From Kitasatospora sp. NBC_00240 (GTDB lineage: Bacteria; Actinomycetota; Actinomycetes; Streptomycetales; Streptomycetaceae), in contig NZ_JAPEMU010000001.1 of the NCBI RefSeq assembly GCF_026342405.1, positions 7,440,001 to 7,504,000 of the forward strand: DNA of 64,000 nucleotides. Direction: 5' to 3'. A program made the position numbers and the translations under genes. A model generated the notes under the pieces. That model did not search any database, was not told where the DNA came from, and saw nothing but the letters and a program-made list of their open reading frames with translations. Shown here in pieces: positions 57,824 to 64,000 of this stretch (positions within the stretch are counted from its first letter, which is position 1; each line of letters opens with the position of its first letter).

Positions 57824-60391
57824 GTGAGAACCGCCCGGATACCGAAAGACCTCGTCAGGCTGCTGATGGTCGCGCTGACGCTCTGTCTGGCGATCGGCGT
57901 CTTCAGCCCCAGGAGCAACGCCGCCGCGCCCCGCCCGGCCGACCGCGCCCTCGGCGGCTCGACGCCCGGCACCGCTACGCCCGCAGGGCAGGCCCCCAGG
58001 CCGGCCACCGGTACGGCCGACCAGGACGACAGTCACGCCGGCAGCGCCCTCGCCACCAAGGACCGCGCCCCGCTGCCGCTGGACCGCAGTGCGCTGCGGC
58101 GCGACTACGACCGGCCCGCGACGGCCGCCACGTCCGGCGGCCCGGCCGCCCGCAGCCTCGCGGCCGCGGCCTGCAACACCTCGGACTTCACCACCCGCAG
58201 CGGCAGCGCGCTGGTCCAGCAGATCAAATCTGCCACCCTGGACTGCGTCAACACGCTGTTCAACCTGACCGGCAACGACGCGTACGCCGCGTTCCGCGAG
58301 GCCCAGATGACCACCGTGGCCAACGCGTTGCGCGACGTCTCCGCCGGCTACCCCGGTGACAACAGCACCTCGGCGGGCCAGCTGGTGCTCTTCCTGCGGG
58401 CCGGCTACTACGTCCACTGGTACAACGCCTCGACCGTCGGCACCTACGGCAGCACGCTGCAGACCGCGATCCGCGGCGGCCTCGACACCTTCTTCGCCGC
58501 CCCGCACTCCCGCGACGTCACCGACGCCAACGGCGCGACCCTCTCCGAGGCGGTCACCCTGATCGACAGCGCCGAGGAGAACGCCCGCTACCTCTCGGTC
58601 GTCAAGCGGCTGCTGTCGGGGTACACCCCTGCCTGGAACAGCTCCTGGTACATGCTGAACGCCGTCAACAACACCTACACGGTCCTCTGGCGCGGCCACC
58701 AGTCGGACGTCTTCGTGGCAGCCGTCCAGGCCGACCCCAGCGTCACCGACACCCTCTCCGCCTTTGCCACCGCCAACAATGCCCTGCTCGGCGGCGACCA
58801 GGGCTACCTGGTCTCCAACGCCGGCCGTGAGCTGGGCCGCTTCCTCCAGTACAGCGCCCTGCAGGCCAAGGTCCGGCCGTTGGTCAAGGGCCTGCTCGGA
58901 CAGAGCTCGATCACCGGGCGGACCGCCGCACTCTGGGTGGGCCTCGCCGAGATGACCGACTCCTACGACAAGGCCAACTGCGCCTACTACGGCACCTGCG
59001 ACCTGCCGGCCCGGCTCAAGGCGGCCGTCCTGACGGTCGACTACACCTGCAGCCCGAGTATCCGGATCATCGCCCAGCAGATGGCGGCCGCCGAACTCGC
59101 CTCCTCCTGCACCAGCCTGAAGAGCCAGGACGCGTACTTCCACAGCGTGGTCCGCGACAACGGCGCCGTCGCCGGGGACACCAACACCACCATCGAGGTG
59201 GTGGTCTTCGACTCCAGCAGCGACTACCAGACCTACGCCGGCACCATCTTCGGCATCAGCACCGACAACGGCGGGATGTACCTGGAGGGCGACCCGGCCG
59301 CGGTCGGCAACCAGCCGCGGTTCATCGCCTACGAGGCGGAGTGGGTGCGCCCGGCCTTCCAGATCTGGAACCTCAACCACGAGTACACCCACTACCTCGA
59401 CGGCCGGTTCGACATGTACGGCGACTTCGACGCCGGCGTGACCACCCCGACCATCTGGTGGGTCGAGGGCTTCGCGGAGTACATCTCCTACTCCTACCGC
59501 AACGTCGCCTACGACGCCGCCATCGCCCAGGCCGCCCAGCACACCTACCCGTTGAGCACTCTGTTCGGCACCACCTACGAGAACGCCGACCAGACCCGGA
59601 TCTACAACTGGGGCTACCTGGCCGTCCGTTACATGCTGCAGTCGCACCGCGCCGACATCGACGCCGTGCTCGCCAAGTACCGCGCCGGCGACTGGGCCGG
59701 CGCCCGCAGCTACCTGACCGGCACGATCGGCACCCGCTACGACGCCGACTTCAACAGCTGGCTCACCGCCTGCGCGGCCGGCAGCTGCGGCGGCACCACC
59801 AACCCGCCCGCCAACCAGGCGCCGACCGCCGGCTTCACCGCCGTCACCAACGATCTGACCGCCGCCTTCACCGACACCTCCACTGACGCCGACGGCACCA
59901 TCGCGGCCCGGTCCTGGAACTTCGGTGACGGCACCACCTCCACCGCCGCCAACCCCGCCAAGACCTATCAGTCGGCCGGGAGTTGGACCGTCACCCTGAC
60001 CGTGACGGACGACAAGGGCGCCACCGCCACCGCCACCAGGACCGTCACCGTGACCACCGTCCCGGAGTGCACGGCCGCCGACACCCGCCAGCTCGGCCAG
60101 AACTGCCGCCGCTCCAACCTGGCCGCGACCACCGGCAACTACAGCTACCTGTACCTGTACGTGCCGGCCGGCACCCAGCAGCTGACCATCACCGCCGCCG
60201 GCGGCACCGGCAACGCCGACCTCTACTACAACGCCAACGGCTGGGCCACCACCGGCTCCTGGACCGCGAAGTCCACCAGCACCGGCAACACCGAGACCCT
60301 CACCGTCAGCAATCCGCCCGCCGGGCCGGTCTACATCAGCCTGTACGCCCAGCAGGGTTTCACCGGCGCCACCGTGAAGACCCTCTACTGA
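57824..60391 (+). CDS. Secreted M9-type microbial collagenase with PKD and pre-peptidase C-terminal domains
   Basis: This 855-residue protein has a signal peptide (LVRLLMVALTLCLAIGVFSPRSNAAA), a propeptide-like Ala/Pro region, the collagenase activator domain, and the peptidase core with the HEYTH zinc motif (His519, Glu520, His523). The downstream Glu ligand lies in WWVEGFAEYISYSY (Glu548 or Glu552). It is followed by one PKD domain (about 663-745, NQAPTAGF through WNFGDGTT) and one PPC/bacterial pre-peptidase domain (about 746-855, CTAADTRQLG through YISLYAQQGF). It degrades collagen or similar protein outside the cell. The GTG at 57824 follows AGGAGG. Collagen-like GPT in the PadR protein is unrelated. 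Confidence 0.95.
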   Translation: MRTARIPKDLVRLLMVALTLCLAIGVFSPRSNAAAPRPADRALGGSTPGTATPAGQAPRPATGTADQDDSHAGSALATKDRAPLPLDRSALRRDYDRPATAATSGGPAARSLAAAACNTSDFTTRSGSALVQQIKSATLDCVNTLFNLTGNDAYAAFREAQMTTVANALRDVSAGYPGDNSTSAGQLVLFLRAGYYVHWYNASTVGTYGSTLQTAIRGGLDTFFAAPHSRDVTDANGATLSEAVTLIDSAEENARYLSVVKRLLSGYTPAWNSSWYMLNAVNNTYTVLWRGHQSDVFVAAVQADPSVTDTLSAFATANNALLGGDQGYLVSNAGRELGRFLQYSALQAKVRPLVKGLLGQSSITGRTAALWVGLAEMTDSYDKANCAYYGTCDLPARLKAAVLTVDYTCSPSIRIIAQQMAAAELASSCTSLKSQDAYFHSVVRDNGAVAGDTNTTIEVVVFDSSSDYQTYAGTIFGISTDNGGMYLEGDPAAVGNQPRFIAYEAEWVRPAFQIWNLNHEYTHYLDGRFDMYGDFDAGVTTPTIWWVEGFAEYISYSYRNVAYDAAIAQAAQHTYPLSTLFGTTYENADQTRIYNWGYLAVRYMLQSHRADIDAVLAKYRAGDWAGARSYLTGTIGTRYDADFNSWLTACAAGSCGGTTNPPANQAPTAGFTAVTNDLTAAFTDTSTDADGTIAARSWNFGDGTTSTAANPAKTYQSAGSWTVTLTVTDDKGATATATRTVTVTTVPECTAADTRQLGQNCRRSNLAATTGNYSYLYLYVPAGTQQLTITAAGGTGNADLYYNANGWATTGSWTAKSTSTGNTETLTVSNPPAGPVYISLYAQQGFTGATVKTLY

Positions 60392-60453
60392 CCCGCACCT
60401 CCCGCGCGCACCGGACCGCCCCGGCGGGGACGCACCAGCGCCCCGCCGGGGCG

Positions 60454-60668
60454 GTCCCGTACCCGGCGTCCCGGCGTCCCGTACCCGGCGTCCTGGCGTC
60501 CCGCATCCGGCGTCCTGGCGTCCCGCATCCGGGTCCCGGTGTCCCGTACCCGACTCCGTACCCGGCGTCCCGGTGTCCCGCATCCGGCGTCCTGGCGTCC
60601 CGCATCCGGGTCCCGGTGTCCCGTACCCGACTCCGTACCCGACTCCCGGTGTCCCGCATCCGGTGCCC
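60454..60668. repeat. 77-bp minisatellite between collagenase and helicase-PLD genes
   Basis: A 65-bp block (60500-60564) is repeated exactly at 60577-60641, giving a 77-bp period. It is built from shorter CCCGTACCCGGCGTCC and CCCGCATCCGGCGTCC variants. No gene lies in the 362-bp gap. The TACCCG and TGGCGTCC variants alternate in a way that suggests slippage rather than a protein tandem. Confidence 0.88.
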
Positions 60669-60753
60669 GTCCGCCGGGAACAGCGGTGCCGGCCGGCCCC
60701 GGGGCTTAACCTTGATCGTGCAGCCGGAAGGCCGGCGACAAGGGGGGCACCAC

Positions 60754-63700
60754 ATGGCAGAGCCGGAACGTCCGTATCCGACCGAGGAGTTCCTGCGAGC
60801 GTGCCGGGCGGAGATCGCCTCGGCCAGGCGGCACGACGGCTCGCCGCGCGGCACCGACACCGTCCTGCTGCACAGCGGGCGGCAGACCGGCGGCGGCGAA
60901 CTCCGCGAGTACGTGTTCCGCTGCAAGAACTGGCGCGACACCCTGGACGGCCGCGCCCTGCTGGTCCGGCCCGAGGGCTCCCAGCGGGACTGGTCGCCGG
61001 CCGAGGTGACCCGCGGCCCGGACGGCGCCGTCCGGGTGCTGACCGCCGCCGACCTCGGCGCCGACCGGGCCAGGGCCGAACTCCGCGAGGACGACGCCGG
61101 CAACTGGGTCGCCCTGGTCAAGCGCCTCGAAGCGGTGGGCGGCCCGGAGAGCCGGCTGGAGACCGCCATCGCCGGCCTGGTGCTCGACCAGGGGGACGCC
61201 GCGGTGGGCCAGGTGCCGGACCCGCACCGCTGGGTGGCCGGCTGGCACGGGCTGCAGCTGAACGACCGTCAGCGCCGGGCCGTGGCGCAGGCCCTCGGCA
61301 GCCGGGCGCTCTTCCTCTGGGGCCCGCCCGGCACCGGCAAGACCGACGTCGTCTCGTACATCGCCGAGGGCTGCTACCGGCAGGGGCACAGGGTGCTCTT
61401 CCTCGCCCCCACCAACGTCGCGGTCGACCAGGCGCTGGAGCGGATCTGCGAACTGCTGGAGCGGGAGAGCGGATTCGACTCCGGCCTGGTGCAGCGCGCC
61501 GGCAAGCTCGTCGTGCCCAGCCTCGCCCGGCGCTTCGGCGAGCAGGTCGACGAGGAGCGGATCACCGCCCGGGTGCACGCCGAGATCGACGCCCGGCTCG
61601 CCCGCGCCAAACCGGAACTGGACGACGTACGGGCCGCCCTGGCCCGCCACGACGAGAGTCTGCGACTGACCGAGAGCCTGGACGGCGCCCGGACCCGGCA
61701 GCGCGAGGCCGCGGTCGAGCGCGACGCAGCCGGCCACCGGCTGCTGGTCGCCGACGCCGCCGCGGCCGCGCTCCGCCTCCAACTCGCCCAGGCGCCATCG
61801 GCCCAGGGCTGGGGCGCCGACCGCAAGCAGGCCAGGCTGGACGAGCTGCGCGCGGAGCTCGCCGGGCAGATCGAGGCCACCGAGGCCGCCGCCCGGACCC
61901 AGCGGGACGCCGCCGCGCGCGCCGCTCGGGCCGAGGCCGGCATCCCCGCCCTGGAGGCACAGCGGCAGCGCGCCGTCGCGGCCCTGACCGGCACCCCGCC
62001 CCGAGCCGGGCTGGAGGCCCGGGCGAAGGAACTGCACCAGCAGATCCAGACGCTGGACGCCGAGCGGCGCCGGCTCCAGGACGCCGTCCGGGCCCGCTGC
62101 CGGGTGCTCGGCACCACCGTCGCCCGGGCCGTGCAGTCCCGCCGGCTGATGGACGAGATCGACGTCGTGGTGATCGACGAGGCCGGCATGGTCGACCTCC
62201 CGTCCGCCTGGGTCGCGGCCGGCCTGGCCGGCAAGCGGGTGGTGGTGGCCGGGGACTTCCGCCAACTGCCCGCCGTCACCAAGGCGGCCGGCGACGACGC
62301 CGACAAGGACCAGCAGCCGCACTCGCGGCAGTGGGCGGCCAGGGACGCCTTCCACGCGGCCGGACTGGTCGGTCCGGACGGCGCCGCCCGCGGCCGCGAC
62401 CCGCGCCTGGTCGGCCTGGACACCCAGTACCGGATGCACCCGGCGATCTGCGGGCTCGTCAACGCGGTCGCCTACCCGGACGCGCCGCTGCGCACCGGGC
62501 GACCGGACGGTAGCCGGCTGCCGGAGTCGCCGCTGCTGCCCGGCCCGCTCGTCCTGCTCGACACCTCCGGCCAGCGGGTGCCCGGCGGCGGCGCGGGGGC
62601 CCACCGGACCAACGCGGTGCACGAGGCGGTGATCCACGAGCTGGTCCGCGGCCTGCAGTACGACGGGGTCCTGCCCGCCCGGCTCTCCGCCGCGGTGGAG
62701 GGCGTGCCCGGGCCCGGCGCGCAGCTGGCGGTGATCGCGCCGTACAAGGACCAGGTGCGGCGGCTGAGCGAGGGGCTGCGGCACCGCTTCGGGGAGGAGT
62801 ACGAGGGGCTGGTCGACACCGTGCACCGGTTCCAGGGCAGCCAGCGGCCGCTGGTGGTGATCGACATGGTGGCCGGGGCGGGGGCCAAGCCCGGTTACTT
62901 CTACGAGGGGACGGGGCTGTCCTCCACCACCACCCGGCTGCTCAACGTCGCGGCCAGCCGGGCCCAGGACCACCTGGTGGTGGTCGCCGACGTGGCGCAC
63001 CTGCGCGAGCACCTGGCCCCGCACAGCGAGGCGCTGGTGATGCTGGACCACCTGGAGCGGCACGCCGTCCGGCTCCCGGTGGAGGAGCTGGTGCCCGTCC
63101 GGCAGGCGGCCGAGCTGGCCGGCCTGGCCGAGGACGAGCTGGCGCGCCCCGCGTTCTTCCCCGCCGACGAGGTGGGCCGGGCGGTGGCCTGGGACCTCGG
63201 CCGGGCCGCCACCAGCATCGACGTCTTCTGCGCCTTCCTCAACCCCAAGGCCGTGGACCACTGGATCGGGCCGCTGGCGGAGCGGGCCGCCGCCGGGGTC
63301 ACGGTGACCGTCCACACCCGGGACCACCGCGGGGACACCCGGGCGAGCTGGCTGGTCGACCGGCTCGGCCGGAGCGGCATCACGGTGCTGCAGCGGGAGC
63401 GGATGCACGAGAAGGTGCTGATCGTCGACGACACCGTGCTGTGGCACGGCTCGCTGAACCTGCTGGCGAAGATCGGGCCGACCGACCTGATGATGCGGCT
63501 GACGGACCCGGAGTCCTGCCGGCGGGTGCGGCGGATCATGGCGCAGGCCAGGCCGGCGGACGAGAACCGCTGGGAGCGCCCCGGCGGCGCGGACCCGCGG
63601 GCCCGCACCGCCGCGCCGCCGGCTCCCGAGGTGGCAGCGGCAACGGCGCGGGCGGTGGCCGGCCCGGTGGCCGGGGCTCCGGCCGGGACCGCACCCGGCG

Positions 63701-63855
63701 ACGTGGTCGACGGGCGGCTCTACCTCAAGGTGCCGTACCAGGAGAAGGACGAGGCCAGGCGCCTGGTCAAGGCCCGCTGGGACGGCAAGCTGAAGCTCTG
63801 GTGGGTGGACGCCGCGGGCACGGACCGGGCGGCGGTGCGGCGCTGGCTGCCGTAG
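60754..63855 (+). CDS. SF1 helicase-phospholipase D-DUF5710 fusion, type II Mokosh-like
   Basis: This 1033-residue protein joins an SF1 (COG1112-type) helicase with a PLD nuclease domain. Walker A is GPPGTGKTD (190-198), followed by APTNVAVDQALERI, a long coiled-coil insert (about 280-460), Walker B VIDEAGM (near 475), GDFRQLPAV, QYRMHP (near 558), VDTVHRFQGSQ (near 690) and NVAASRAQDHL (near 731). The PLD domain spans about 790-920 with HEKVLIVDD (His885, Lys887) and GSLNLL. Residues 989-1033 are a DUF5710 (LYLKVPYQEKDEARRL). A single such polypeptide is the layout reported for type II Mokosh (MkoC) phage defence. Only one HxK motif is visible, so dimerisation would be needed. ATG at 60754 follows AAGGGGGG. 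Confidence 0.9.
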   Translation: MAEPERPYPTEEFLRACRAEIASARRHDGSPRGTDTVLLHSGRQTGGGELREYVFRCKNWRDTLDGRALLVRPEGSQRDWSPAEVTRGPDGAVRVLTAADLGADRARAELREDDAGNWVALVKRLEAVGGPESRLETAIAGLVLDQGDAAVGQVPDPHRWVAGWHGLQLNDRQRRAVAQALGSRALFLWGPPGTGKTDVVSYIAEGCYRQGHRVLFLAPTNVAVDQALERICELLERESGFDSGLVQRAGKLVVPSLARRFGEQVDEERITARVHAEIDARLARAKPELDDVRAALARHDESLRLTESLDGARTRQREAAVERDAAGHRLLVADAAAAALRLQLAQAPSAQGWGADRKQARLDELRAELAGQIEATEAAARTQRDAAARAARAEAGIPALEAQRQRAVAALTGTPPRAGLEARAKELHQQIQTLDAERRRLQDAVRARCRVLGTTVARAVQSRRLMDEIDVVVIDEAGMVDLPSAWVAAGLAGKRVVVAGDFRQLPAVTKAAGDDADKDQQPHSRQWAARDAFHAAGLVGPDGAARGRDPRLVGLDTQYRMHPAICGLVNAVAYPDAPLRTGRPDGSRLPESPLLPGPLVLLDTSGQRVPGGGAGAHRTNAVHEAVIHELVRGLQYDGVLPARLSAAVEGVPGPGAQLAVIAPYKDQVRRLSEGLRHRFGEEYEGLVDTVHRFQGSQRPLVVIDMVAGAGAKPGYFYEGTGLSSTTTRLLNVAASRAQDHLVVVADVAHLREHLAPHSEALVMLDHLERHAVRLPVEELVPVRQAAELAGLAEDELARPAFFPADEVGRAVAWDLGRAATSIDVFCAFLNPKAVDHWIGPLAERAAAGVTVTVHTRDHRGDTRASWLVDRLGRSGITVLQRERMHEKVLIVDDTVLWHGSLNLLAKIGPTDLMMRLTDPESCRRVRRIMAQARPADENRWERPGGADPRARTAAPPAPEVAAATARAVAGPVAGAPAGTAPGDVVDGRLYLKVPYQEKDEARRLVKARWDGKLKLWWVDAAGTDRAAVRRWLP

Positions 63856-63923
63856 CGCCGTCCGGTGGCAGACTCCGGCCCGCCCGGGGAAGGTGGGCGA
63901 GGGGGTACCACCAGGGAGAAGAG

Positions 63924-64000
63924 ATGCCTGAAGTCACTGACCCGTACGTGCCCGGCACACCGTGCTGGGTCGACCTGATGGCCGACGACCAGCAGGCGGC
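63924..64000 (+). CDS. VOC/glyoxalase-fold protein, truncated by window edge
   Basis: Only 25 codons are inside the window: MPEVTDPYVPGTPCWVDLMA and onward. TPCWVDLMADDQQAA matches the first strand and helix of VOC proteins such as the one at 26997, so this is probably a paralogue. An AGGGAGAAGAG ribosome site precedes the ATG. It is 68 bp downstream of the helicase-PLD gene on the same strand. Confidence 0.75.
   Translation, partial: MPEVTDPYVPGTPCWVDLMADDQQA

Noticed and set aside
60706..63447. Long minus-strand reading frame opposite the helicase-PLD gene
   Set aside because: Gly/Val/Pro/His-rich shadow of the real frame.

Overview
The window is about 64 kb of very GC-rich DNA with dense, mostly short transcription units on both strands. 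The gene content points to a Streptomycetaceae chromosome (Streptomyces or Kitasatospora): a Streptomyces subtilisin inhibitor, DUF1876 and DUF5990 proteins, mycothiol-linked TIGR03086 and nitroreductase-type sequences, an MmyB-type XRE regulator, a sugar ABC operon with no ATPase gene, and HrdB-like promoters. I saw no rRNA, tRNA, transposase, integrase, CRISPR array or antibiotic gene cluster. Assignments come from reading translations and motifs; no database was searched.

Layout. 1-10 kb: a partial saccharopine-dehydrogenase-like enzyme, a PucR regulator with a palindrome upstream, a SUFU-domain protein, a molybdopterin-fold protein, the protease inhibitor, a di-TOBE molbindin, a BNR-repeat protein, and an OsmC protein translationally coupled to a flavin disulfide reductase. 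10-16 kb: an APC permease divergent from a TetR regulator across a perfect operator, a GNAT enzyme and thioredoxin sharing a terminator, a secreted-repeat lipoprotein, and an ECF sigma/anti-sigma pair. 16-31 kb: a YndJ-like membrane protein with two TetR-type operators, small conserved proteins, a strikingly G-rich tract, a short Rpf-like secreted protein, the C-terminal remnant of a mycothiol-dependent nitroreductase, glutaminase, a TetR-MFS efflux pair, and assorted VOC, hemerythrin and PP2C genes.

31-49 kb: an FMN luciferase-like monooxygenase with its flavin reductase; a DyP peroxidase-encapsulin operon whose peroxidase ends in a cargo-loading peptide; a tiny gene with a consensus promoter placing the start at its ATG (predicted leaderless); an M1 metallopeptidase; a duplicated SUKH-4 protein; several regulators; and a sugar ABC operon (binding lipoprotein, hairpin, 23-bp repeats, two permeases). 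49-64 kb: a lipoprotein polysaccharide deacetylase, a HEAT-repeat protein, 2,4-dienoyl-CoA reductase, a PadR regulator with a collagen-like tail, an ECF sigma factor divergent from an XRE regulator, a secreted M9 collagenase, and a 1033-residue fusion of SF1 helicase, phospholipase-D nuclease and DUF5710.

The strongest functional units are the encapsulated peroxidase operon, the CE1758/CE1759-type flavin pair, the sugar importer and the helicase-PLD fusion. The last has the architecture reported for type II Mokosh anti-phage defence and is the best candidate here for an under-described system.
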